A DNA stretch of 64,000 bases from assembly GCF_000714815.1 (NCBI RefSeq), contig NZ_JMIH01000023.1, positions 62,001 through 126,000 on the forward strand. The letters run 5' to 3'. Shown here one piece after another: positions 27,333-35,089 of this stretch; the stretch's first letter is position 1, and every line of letters starts with the position of its first letter. The DNA comes from Anditalea andensis. Its GTDB lineage: Bacteria > Bacteroidota > Bacteroidia > Cytophagales > Cyclobacteriaceae. The notes under the pieces were generated by a model, which saw nothing but the letters and a program-made list of their open reading frames with translations, did no database searches and had not been told where the DNA came from. Both the position numbers and the translations under genes were made by a program.

Positions 27333-28043
27333 TTAGATTTTATCTTTACTGTTCCAAAACTTCTTCCAATAGTATTTAATCGGCTGGCTATACTTTAGCA
27401 TTTTCCATGGCCTACTCCCATGAGGTCTATGCAAAACGGGTACATCCATCAAAACGTAATTCTGAAAACCTAGCCTTAAAGCTGTCTGGGAAATAGTGGT
27501 ATCATACCAGTCTTTGGAATCATCGAGGTCTACAAAATCAAATGATTTTAAAAAATCCACCGAAAATAACGTACAGCAAAAACTTAAGCTTCTGGAAGTG
27601 GATATTTGCTTATCCTTTACATCACTGAATTTTAAATAGGGAAAATTCACTTTTCCTTCCTGGTCCACAGTGATGGCCCCTACAAGTCCAGCTTTGGGAT
27701 GAGCTTTGTGAAAGCGGTACATTTTTTCTAAAGTATCTGGACCTACCTCCACATCTGACTCCACTATTATCAAAGGGACTTTTTTGTCCAAGGCTCGCTT
27801 CTGGGCCAGTTGAAGCACCAATTTATAATTAGGGGAAGGCGTATCAGTTAAATCCTCTAGGTTTATGAGGTTATATCCGATACGGCCTTTATTTTCCTCC
27901 AATGAATAGGTAGTATCATCTGAACTGAAATCATTAAATATCTGGTGATCAAGCGCTATAGACGAAGCCTTAATGGCCTTAGCTGTTTGAAGTGTGTATT
28001 CCAATGCATCTTTAACAGGAGTGATTACCAGAATTTCAGCCAT
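27333..28043 (-). CDS. GT-A fold glycosyltransferase-like protein
   Basis: The 236-residue protein has a family 2-like beginning ILVITPVKDALEYTLQTAKAI, a nucleotide-binding NDFSSDDTT and a metal-type motif VESDVEVGPDTLEKM, with DWYDTTISQTALRLGF where family 2 has its acceptor motif. The match to family 2 is clear in fold but more divergent than in its neighbours. It is 28 bases after the aminotransferase gene and 15 before the next glycosyltransferase, hence co-transcribed. Donor and acceptor are unknown. Confidence 0.8.
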   Translation of the reverse strand: MAEILVITPVKDALEYTLQTAKAIKASSIALDHQIFNDFSSDDTTYSLEENKGRIGYNLINLEDLTDTPSPNYKLVLQLAQKRALDKKVPLIIVESDVEVGPDTLEKMYRFHKAHPKAGLVGAITVDQEGKVNFPYLKFSDVKDKQISTSRSLSFCCTLFSVDFLKSFDFVDLDDSKDWYDTTISQTALRLGFQNYVLMDVPVLHRPHGSRPWKMLKYSQPIKYYWKKFWNSKDKI

Positions 28044-28071
28044 AAGTGGATGTACTTAATTCTATTTTAAA

Positions 28072-29274
28072 TTATTTTAATTTAGATAAAGCTTCTTTAA
28101 TCCTCTTTAAGGCCTCTTTAAGTTCATCTTCCGACGCTGCGTAGGACAACCTTACACAGTCGGGAGCCCCAAAAGCTGCACCAGTAACCAAAGATACATG
28201 CGCTTCATCCAATAGATATAAACACAAGTCATCGGCATTATTTACAGAATGCTTTCCTGAAGTCTTTCCAAAAAATGATGTAACTTTTGGAAAGAAATAA
28301 AAAGCACCTTCAGGCACATGGGTTTCTAGCCCTGGAATATCTTGGATTAGTTCCAATACTAAATCCCTTCTCCGAAGATAGGCCTCTGCCATCACCGTGG
28401 AAGGGCCGTGGTCCCCCCTGATGGCTGCCAGAGCAGCTCTTTGGGCTATGGTATTGCCTCCTGATGTAAACTGGCCCTGCATTTTTTCACATGCCTTGGC
28501 TATTTCAACCGGAGCGCAGATATACCCTACTCTCCATCCGGTCATGGCATATCCTTTAGAAAAACCATTTACAGTAATAGTCCTTTCAAACATCCCATCA
28601 AATGAAGCGATGCTGGCATGGGCTCCAGTGAAATTTATAAGTTCATATATCTCATCAGCTATCACAATCACATCCTGTCTACTTTTAATAACTTCTGCAA
28701 TTGCTTCAAGTTCTTCTTTACTGAATACCGAACCAGTTGGATTGCAGGGTGAGGAATATATAACAGCTCTGGTCTTATCCGTAAGTGCATCACTTAACTG
28801 ATCAGCGGTAGCTTTAAAGTTATTTTCCAGATTACCTTCTATAAGTACGGGCACCCCCCCTGCCAATTTTATGATCTCAGCATAGCTCACCCAATAAGGG
28901 CTAAAAATGACTACCTCATCTCCTTCATTGAGCAGACACATAAATATATTTGCAATAGAATGCTTTGCCCCAGTACTGAGTACGATATGCTCTGCTTTGG
29001 CTTCACTGATATGGTTTACATCTCTTAACTTAGCAGCTATAGCTTCCCGTAAATCCTGATATCCTGCCACAGGTGGATAAGCAAACCATTTTCCTTCATC
29101 AACAGCAGCCTTAGCTGCCTCCTGAATATGTACAGGTGTCTTAAAATCCGGCTCTCCCAGACTAAGGCTTATTATATCTATTCCTTTTAATTTAAGTTCT
29201 CTTGCGGTTTTGGCCATAGCTAAGGTGGCCGATTCCTCCATGTTGTTAATGCGGTCTGATAATATATAATTCAT
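28072..29274 (-). CDS. Pyridoxal phosphate-dependent class I/II aminotransferase (aspartate aminotransferase type)
   Basis: The 400-residue enzyme shows the fold-type I pattern: LSLGEPDFKTP near the start, NPTG (178-181), PLP-binding D207 (ADEIY), the Schiff-base lysine K240 in NGFSKGYAMTGWR and R248 near it, and a C-terminal RLSYAAS substrate arginine. This matches the AspC/type Ib group that transfers amino groups between aspartate or other amino acids and 2-oxoglutarate. It leads an operon with two glycosyltransferases; a metabolic link is not obvious and may be only positional. Confidence 0.92.
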   Translation of the reverse strand: MNYILSDRINNMEESATLAMAKTARELKLKGIDIISLSLGEPDFKTPVHIQEAAKAAVDEGKWFAYPPVAGYQDLREAIAAKLRDVNHISEAKAEHIVLSTGAKHSIANIFMCLLNEGDEVVIFSPYWVSYAEIIKLAGGVPVLIEGNLENNFKATADQLSDALTDKTRAVIYSSPCNPTGSVFSKEELEAIAEVIKSRQDVIVIADEIYELINFTGAHASIASFDGMFERTITVNGFSKGYAMTGWRVGYICAPVEIAKACEKMQGQFTSGGNTIAQRAALAAIRGDHGPSTVMAEAYLRRRDLVLELIQDIPGLETHVPEGAFYFFPKVTSFFGKTSGKHSVNNADDLCLYLLDEAHVSLVTGAAFGAPDCVRLSYAASEDELKEALKRIKEALSKLK

Positions 29275-29299
29275 ATGTGAGGTAAATTTTATAATTTGC

Positions 29300-29307
29300 C
29301 AAAAATA
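29300..29307 (-). promoter_or_regulatory. -7 box upstream of the aminotransferase-glycosyltransferase operon
   Basis: TATTTTTG on the minus strand, a full TAnnTTTG match 25 bases before the start; no clear -33 box. Confidence 0.45.
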
Positions 29308-29401
29308 AGTAATATGCTTGGGAAATCTAAACCTTTATGATAATACATATCTCCTTTAGGCTTATTAATAATATTACCTCCCATTTATCGTTAATGTTTG
29401 C

Positions 29402-30238
29402 ATGAAACTTGTAAAGTTAATTATTCTAGCAATTTTCTTATTTCCTTATACTGTTCATTCTCAAAATAATGAACCAGATTCTTCTGGAATAGTAAATCAT
29501 TCACTATTACCTACTACTGCACCTACCCTACTATTTAAGGACCCAGATGAAACTTCTAAAGCTGATAAAAAAAAGAAGAAAAAGAAAAAGAAGAACATTT
29601 ATTTTGGAGAAAAAACTAAGAAAACATATATAAGACAAACCCTTAGAAATCAGACCCATTTTGTATTTTTTCATTATACCGCAGCAAAAAAAACTGTAGA
29701 CCCTTATATTAGAGATGTATACTGGGTAGAAACCAAAGATAAGACCATAAGAAACCGTGATTTTGATCCATCAAAAGGATATTTGCTACATGGCCCATAT
29801 GAGAAGCGGGTGGATGATGTACTAGTAGAGAGCGGAATGTACTATTACGGTACCAAACATGGCAGATGGATGAAATATGATGCGAAAAACATATTACAAG
29901 ACAAGTCCCATTTTTCAGAAGGATGGCCCAAAGCTTCAAGAGTGAGCTATTATAATAGGGCTGATAGAAAAATAGAAATGGTTACTCCTATTGAGTATGA
30001 ACTCGAAGAAGGAAATTTTTTCCATTTTTATGAAGATGGGCAAATTGCAGTGACAGGGGAATACCACTATGGTGAAAAAGTTGGGCTTTGGACAGAATAT
30101 TGGAATACTAAGAACAATAAAACTATTAAAAAAAGAGAAATACAGTATCAAGAAAATCCCTACAGCAAAAATTTTGTTCCTTACATAAGAGCAGAATGGG
30201 ACAAAGATGGTAACCTGGTCTACAAAAAAGAAAGTTAA
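29402..30238 (+). CDS. Exported MORN/YwqK-like repeat protein with poly-lysine tract
   Basis: The 278-residue protein has a signal peptide (ending VHSQ, about 20), then a run of nine lysines (about 56-64), and a C-terminal region with MORN/YwqK-type repeats: GPYEKRVDDVLVESGMYYYG, HGRWMKYDAKN, FFHFYEDGQIAVTGEYHYGEKVGLWTEYW and a final WDKDGNLVYKK. Such repeats form an antiparallel sheet; the function in Bacteroidota is unknown, and the toxin-antitoxin label seen in databases is not supported here. The lysine tract is coded by A-rich DNA including eight A in a row. Confidence 0.7.
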   Translation: MKLVKLIILAIFLFPYTVHSQNNEPDSSGIVNHSLLPTTAPTLLFKDPDETSKADKKKKKKKKKNIYFGEKTKKTYIRQTLRNQTHFVFFHYTAAKKTVDPYIRDVYWVETKDKTIRNRDFDPSKGYLLHGPYEKRVDDVLVESGMYYYGTKHGRWMKYDAKNILQDKSHFSEGWPKASRVSYYNRADRKIEMVTPIEYELEEGNFFHFYEDGQIAVTGEYHYGEKVGLWTEYWNTKNNKTIKKREIQYQENPYSKNFVPYIRAEWDKDGNLVYKKES

Positions 30239-30725
30239 ACCACATACAATATCCTTCTATCCTCAGCATCTTTTTTATCCAATTTTATATAGAGATAACA
30301 CTATAGTAATAACCCCTTTTCTGCGGAAAAGGAAACTGATATTTTTATTAACACATAGTCTTTAAGCGAATTTGAGTATTTAATTCGACTTTATTTTTTT
30401 GTTAAAAAAAGTTATATTTTATCTCAAGTACCAAAAGTCGTCTTAAAATACAATTTCAAAGGTATCAACAAGAATTTGTATAGTTTAAAAATAACACTGC
30501 TTTTCAAGCCAAAAACACGATTTTTTATGCTTTTTTGTCTCACAAAAAACCCTTACTATTGATCAGTCATAACAGACTGCACTATGGAAATGGCCCAAAC
30601 TACAAACTAATAAAAACCATATTGCAATCTTAGAAAAACCATATTTAAATCTTCACGTATATATTAATATTATATTACAATATCGTTTAGAATTTTAATT
30701 ACCTTAAAACTGATTTCCTTAGACC
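30239..30725. other. Intergenic region before the CapD-like gene
   Basis: About 490 AT-rich bases. A hairpin CCTTTTC-TGCG-GAAAAGG (30315-30332) may end the MORN-like gene but lacks a good T-run. No RNA gene or protein frame was seen. Confidence 0.5.
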
Positions 30726-32621
30726 GTGATAAAAAGCTCCTTAAATGTTTTGCCTGGATGGATGGTCCTTTTGGTGGACTTCGCAATATTTCTACATGCG
30801 GGCATCCTTTCCTATTTGATAGTAGGAAACTTTAATCTGGGAGACTTTTTTAGTTCTGGATTTTTGCTAGGCAGCAGTTTGTTTGCTTTAATGGCAACTA
30901 TCGTTTCCTTCGTTTTTAAAAATCACCTTATCAGTTCCGAAGAGAATATACTATCAGAGATTTTCAGTTCTATAAAAGTTCTGATGCTTGCTATATCACT
31001 GTTTCTATTCTTCCACTTTATTTCTAAAGCCTATGTAGATTATCCGCTTTTCAGCGGAGAATTTTCATTTATGGCTATGCTCTTAGGTTTTACGTTGTTT
31101 GGTTTGCTTTTTTTTAGATTGGCTATAAGGCAAGCCATCGATTACCTGAATAATCAAGATTCTATACAACATAAGTTCCTAATAATAGAAAACCCCTCTC
31201 ATTCATCCATTGCTAGAAGAACACTACAAAAATTAGGCTTTCCACTACACCTTATTAAAGCCTACGTCTCTGAGTTTCCAGTGCGTCCAAGCCAGAAAAT
31301 TTTGGGAGCACCAATTTATGAAAGTACCATGGAAATAAAGAATATTGTAGGTAAACATGATATTACCGATATCATATTAGGACCTAACCTGAAATCTTCC
31401 GAAAAAAGGTCATTTATAGACCAAAGCATATCCGCTGGTATCAGGCCCAGTATCGTTAAAATAAAAGATCCCTGGACCTTAAACAGTGTCGGTAGTCTAG
31501 GAATAAAAAAAGTGGTGGTAGAAGATTATTTGGCAGAAGATCAAATTATTTTAAATGACAGACACCTGTACCAATACATCAATCAGCAGACAATTTTACT
31601 TGCCGGAGCAGCAGGAAACCTTGGCCAGGAAATCTGCCGACAGCTTTTATTCCTAAACCCGGCACACCTTATACTTATAGATCAGGACGAAGAAGGTTTA
31701 GCAGCTCTGGAAAATAGAATCCAGACACTCCAGTTGAATACTACTATAACTCCGGTAATAGCAGATATTAGGAATAAAAGCAGGATCAGAACGGTATTTG
31801 AAGAATTTAGACCCGACTTGGTATATAATGCCGCATTGTTCAGTGAAACTTCATTTATGGAGGTATATTCAGATGAAGCGCTTCAAATCCATATAATGGG
31901 TACCAAAAACCTGGTAGATCTGTCAGAAGACTTTGAAGTGTCCAGATTTATACAAGTAAGTGCTGAGCAGGCAGTAGCTCCAAGGGAAGTAACGGCTGCT
32001 TCTAAACGCCTGGCCGAAATGTACGTGCAGCACGTAAATGCCAGAAAAAGTTTCTCAGTGAAAAAAACAAAGTTCATCATCATCAGACATGGAAACATAT
32101 TGGGCTTAAATGACAATGAAATTCACAGTATCAGAAAAGACATCAAATCAGGTAAACCCGTACTGATCCATCATCCTAAAACTTCTAAATCTTTTTATTC
32201 TTTAGCCGAGACAGTAAAATTTATCCTTACTTCAAGCATCCTTGGTCAGGGAGGGGAAACCTATGTAATGGATAAAAAAAACAGCATTACATTGGTAGAT
32301 TTAGTACATAAAATCGTAAAACTCAGCGGCGAAAATATCACAAGTGAGTTAAGAGTACATTATAATAAAAACATCCGGCCTATAGAGTCTCCTACTACTT
32401 ATAACAAAAACAGTGAATATCTTCTACCCACTACACATGAAGATATTTTTCTGGCAGTCCCTTTAAAGAGTAACTTTGAAGGTATAGAAGAGAAAATTGA
32501 ACAATTGGACTACATCTTACAACAGAACAATCCCATTACCCTTATCAAATATTTTAAAAGTATAATTCCAGATTTCGTCAGTAATAATAAATTTATTGAA
32601 TTAAATGAACGATCGAACTAG
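30726..32621 (+). CDS. CapD/WbpM-like membrane protein with degraded dehydratase active site
   Basis: The 631-residue protein (GTG start) has four membrane helices (about 10-135), a first Rossmann-like domain, and a C-terminal SDR domain like UDP-sugar 4,6-dehydratases. The NAD loop GAAGNLG (294-300) is kept. The catalytic region normally reading TDKAV.P...MGASKR is SAEQAVAPREVTAASKR (412-428): the Asp is Glu, the Lys is Gln and the Met/Tyr is Thr. The usual KHVPLME is SETSFME. The protein may bind sugar nucleotides without dehydrating them, or act on something else. It follows the sugar-transferase locus, which suggests surface polysaccharide work. Confidence 0.82.
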   Translation: MIKSSLNVLPGWMVLLVDFAIFLHAGILSYLIVGNFNLGDFFSSGFLLGSSLFALMATIVSFVFKNHLISSEENILSEIFSSIKVLMLAISLFLFFHFISKAYVDYPLFSGEFSFMAMLLGFTLFGLLFFRLAIRQAIDYLNNQDSIQHKFLIIENPSHSSIARRTLQKLGFPLHLIKAYVSEFPVRPSQKILGAPIYESTMEIKNIVGKHDITDIILGPNLKSSEKRSFIDQSISAGIRPSIVKIKDPWTLNSVGSLGIKKVVVEDYLAEDQIILNDRHLYQYINQQTILLAGAAGNLGQEICRQLLFLNPAHLILIDQDEEGLAALENRIQTLQLNTTITPVIADIRNKSRIRTVFEEFRPDLVYNAALFSETSFMEVYSDEALQIHIMGTKNLVDLSEDFEVSRFIQVSAEQAVAPREVTAASKRLAEMYVQHVNARKSFSVKKTKFIIIRHGNILGLNDNEIHSIRKDIKSGKPVLIHHPKTSKSFYSLAETVKFILTSSILGQGGETYVMDKKNSITLVDLVHKIVKLSGENITSELRVHYNKNIRPIESPTTYNKNSEYLLPTTHEDIFLAVPLKSNFEGIEEKIEQLDYILQQNNPITLIKYFKSIIPDFVSNNKFIELNERSN

Positions 32622-32665
32622 ATTGATCCTGATGATAAATATAAAGCTTACAAAAAGAAAATAAC

Positions 32666-33022
32666 CTAATAAAATGCATCCTCAAAATGCTTAAATGATA
32701 CATTCCCCTTCTGGTCTTTATATACTGCTATTATATCAAATCTGATATCCTTATGCCAGTCTTTTTCATGGACATAATGATCAGCCGCTGAAATTATAAG
32801 TTCGCTTTTTTTGTAATCCACAAACTCCTCTGCAAATCCATACCCTGTTCCACTTCTAAATTTAATTTCTACAAAAATCAGAATCCCCTTATACTTCATG
32901 ATCAGATCTATCTCTGCATGCCTGTACCGATAATTGGACTGGATAAATTCATATCCTTTAGCCACTAGCCATTCAGCAGCCAGACGCTCGGCTTCATTCC
33001 CCCTATCATTATGCTGTGCCAT
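32666..33022 (-). CDS. YraN (UPF0102) nuclease-fold protein
   Basis: The 118-residue protein has the UPF0102 motifs: GNEAERLAAEWL, YRYRHAEIDLIM with the acidic pair, and LIFVEIKFR, which together form a restriction-endonuclease-like fold related to Holliday junction resolvases. The cellular role of YraN is not established. Its start is 90 bases from the divergent lipB start. Confidence 0.9.
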   Translation of the reverse strand: MAQHNDRGNEAERLAAEWLVAKGYEFIQSNYRYRHAEIDLIMKYKGILIFVEIKFRSGTGYGFAEEFVDYKKSELIISAADHYVHEKDWHKDIRFDIIAVYKDQKGNVSFKHFEDAFY

Positions 33023-33111
33023 AGTAAATAATTGTTTAATTTTGGGAAGACAAAAATTTCAGTAATCAGTCGTATACAGATCACTTTTACAACCACAATG
33101 CAAGCTTAAGC

Positions 33112-33870
33112 ATGAATAAATTTAAAAATAAAAAAGTAAAATTTATAGATCTTGGTTTAAAAGATTATCAAGATACCTGGGCATATCAAGAGGCACTTTT
33201 TGCAGAGACTGTATCTACGAAAATAGAAAACAGAAAGATACCTGAAGAAAGTCATAAAAACACGGACAATTATCTCCTATTCGTTGAACATCCACATGTA
33301 TATACGCTCGGTAAAAGCGGAGATACCACGCATCTACTATTAGACACGGAAGGACTGAAGGAAAAAAATGCCACATTTTATAAAACAAACCGTGGTGGTG
33401 ATATAACTTATCATGGTCCGGGCCAATTAGTGGGATACCCACTTCTAGATCTTGATAATTTTTTTACTGATATTCACCGGTATCTCCGGCTATTGGAAGA
33501 ATCCATAATCCTTACACTGAAAGATTATGGTATAGATGGAGGTCGTATAGATGGACTTACCGGAGTATGGATTGATCATATCGAAAAGAAAAACCCAAGA
33601 AAAATCTGTGCTTTAGGAGTAAAATCCAGCCGATGGGTAACCATGCATGGGTTTGCATTCAACTTAAACGTAGATCTTTCGTATTTTAACAACATAATCC
33701 CCTGTGGTATATCTGACAAAGCGGTAACATCCCTTCAACAAGAGCTGGGAGAAGAAGTTGACATGGAAATAGCAAAGATCAGGGTAAAGAAACATTTGGC
33801 AGAATTGTTTGAAATGGAATTAATTGATTCCGAGCCCCCCGTAGTAGCTAACAGACAGGACGAGAACTGA
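33112..33870 (+). CDS. lipB: Octanoyl-[acyl carrier protein]:protein octanoyltransferase
   Basis: LipB moves octanoyl from ACP to lipoyl domains, the first step of lipoate synthesis. The 252-residue protein has NRGGDITYHGPGQLVGYPLLDL, the later Lys in CALGVKSSRW, and the catalytic Cys in NNIIPCGISDKAVTSL. The N-terminal 18 residues are lysine-rich and could be shorter in reality. It opens a run of six plus-strand genes with gaps from 1 to 42 bases or overlaps. Confidence 0.95.
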   Translation: MNKFKNKKVKFIDLGLKDYQDTWAYQEALFAETVSTKIENRKIPEESHKNTDNYLLFVEHPHVYTLGKSGDTTHLLLDTEGLKEKNATFYKTNRGGDITYHGPGQLVGYPLLDLDNFFTDIHRYLRLLEESIILTLKDYGIDGGRIDGLTGVWIDHIEKKNPRKICALGVKSSRWVTMHGFAFNLNVDLSYFNNIIPCGISDKAVTSLQQELGEEVDMEIAKIRVKKHLAELFEMELIDSEPPVVANRQDEN

Positions 33871-33878
33871 ATAAAAAA

Positions 33879-34280
33879 ATGATCAAAGACATAGAATTTC
33901 ATCCTGTGACAGGACTGAAACTGGCGATAGCCAAAGAAGAAGTAAACGGGAAAATTGAATGGAGTGTATATATCATTAACCTTAATCTAATAGAACTTCA
34001 TACCCTCATGGTCACCTCCAGAGGATATGGTGTTATAGAAGGCGAAGAAAAGAAAACTTCCACGCTTAGGCATATGATAGAGGAACTGAAGGCACAAAGT
34101 ATAGCGAAGATCGAACCCATAGATCCGGCTTTATTTGCATTGACAAATGAATTTTGGGTAAGTTATTATATCTTAGATCAAATATTTGATAAAAAATTTA
34201 TCTTCGTGGCAGGCAGTATGGAACCTGATAATATTATATATATACCTGAATTAGGATTATACGGAGTGCTACATTCATAA
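33879..34280 (+). CDS. Conserved-looking unknown protein in the lipB-rnr operon
   Basis: The 133-residue soluble protein has no signal peptide or membrane segment. Visible traits are a beta-rich start (KLAIAKEEVNGKIEWSVYIINL), LMVTSRGYGVIEGEEKKTSTLRH in the middle, and FWVSYYILDQIFDKKFIFVAG, ending with ELGLYGVLHS. I do not recognise a named domain. It lies eight bases after lipB and 11 before the exonuclease gene, so it is surely co-expressed with them. Confidence 0.75.
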   Translation: MIKDIEFHPVTGLKLAIAKEEVNGKIEWSVYIINLNLIELHTLMVTSRGYGVIEGEEKKTSTLRHMIEELKAQSIAKIEPIDPALFALTNEFWVSYYILDQIFDKKFIFVAGSMEPDNIIYIPELGLYGVLHS

Positions 34281-34291
34281 AAAATGATCAG

Positions 34292-35047
34292 ATGGCGGAT
34301 TTTTTCAGTGACCTGCGGAATATTCTTTTTTTGGATATAGAAACAGTTTCCCAGACCGGAAGGTTGGAAGAACTGGACACCAGATTACAATCTGAGTGGC
34401 TAAAAAAACACCAGCAGATCATAAAAGATGAAAATATTTCACCCGAAGATTCCTATTTCCAAAAAGGGGGAATCTATGCGGAATTTGGGCAGGTGATTTG
34501 TGTGGGTGTTGGATATTATGTATACAACCCTGATGAGGATAAGTTACACTTTCGTACAAAGACCTTTGGAGCTGCTTCAGAAAATGAAATTTTGTGGCAA
34601 TTTAGAGAACTGCTTGAAAAGAAAAGATGGACCCTCTGCGCGCACAATGGAAAGGAGTTTGATTTTCCATATTTATGCAGGCGAATGCTAGTGAATCAGA
34701 TCCCTTTACCGGATGTGCTTCAGCTGGCTGGCAAACGACCCTGGGAAATCAGACATATAGATACTTTGGAACTATGGAAGTTCGGCGATTATAAACATTA
34801 TACTCGACTTGAACTTTTAGCTGCCTTATTTGGAATTGCCAGTTCAAAAGAAGACATTGATGGAAGTCAGGTCAATGAAACTTATTATAAGGATCAAGGT
34901 TTAGATACTATAAGGCTATACTGCCTAAGGGATGTCGAAGTGACTGCCCGCTTATATCTGGCTTATCAAGGACTTCCTTCAGATTTACAAATTGAAATAG
35001 TAAATCTGGATCAAGAGAAAGATCCCTCATCACCCGAAGCAGAATAA
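34292..35047 (+). CDS. Predicted 3'-5' exonuclease, PolB-exonuclease (DEDD) type
   Basis: The 251-residue RNase H-like protein has the three Exo motifs of DEDD exonucleases: ILFLDIETVSQ (D15, E17), CAHNGKEFDFPYLCRR with the second Asp, and YCLRDVEVTARLYL with the third. No polymerase domain follows, so it is a stand-alone nuclease of the group related to the DNA polymerase B proofreading domain. The target could be DNA or RNA. Its place directly before rnr hints at RNA work, which is inference. Confidence 0.88.
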   Translation: MADFFSDLRNILFLDIETVSQTGRLEELDTRLQSEWLKKHQQIIKDENISPEDSYFQKGGIYAEFGQVICVGVGYYVYNPDEDKLHFRTKTFGAASENEILWQFRELLEKKRWTLCAHNGKEFDFPYLCRRMLVNQIPLPDVLQLAGKRPWEIRHIDTLELWKFGDYKHYTRLELLAALFGIASSKEDIDGSQVNETYYKDQGLDTIRLYCLRDVEVTARLYLAYQGLPSDLQIEIVNLDQEKDPSSPEAE

Positions 35048-35089
35048 GGTGCTTCGATTTTATATTATAAAACCAAACAATAAATTTTT

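Noticed and set aside
29402-30238. Toxin-antitoxin system label for the MORN/YwqK-like protein
   Set aside because: The protein is exported, stands alone and has no toxin partner; the label comes from a misleading family name.
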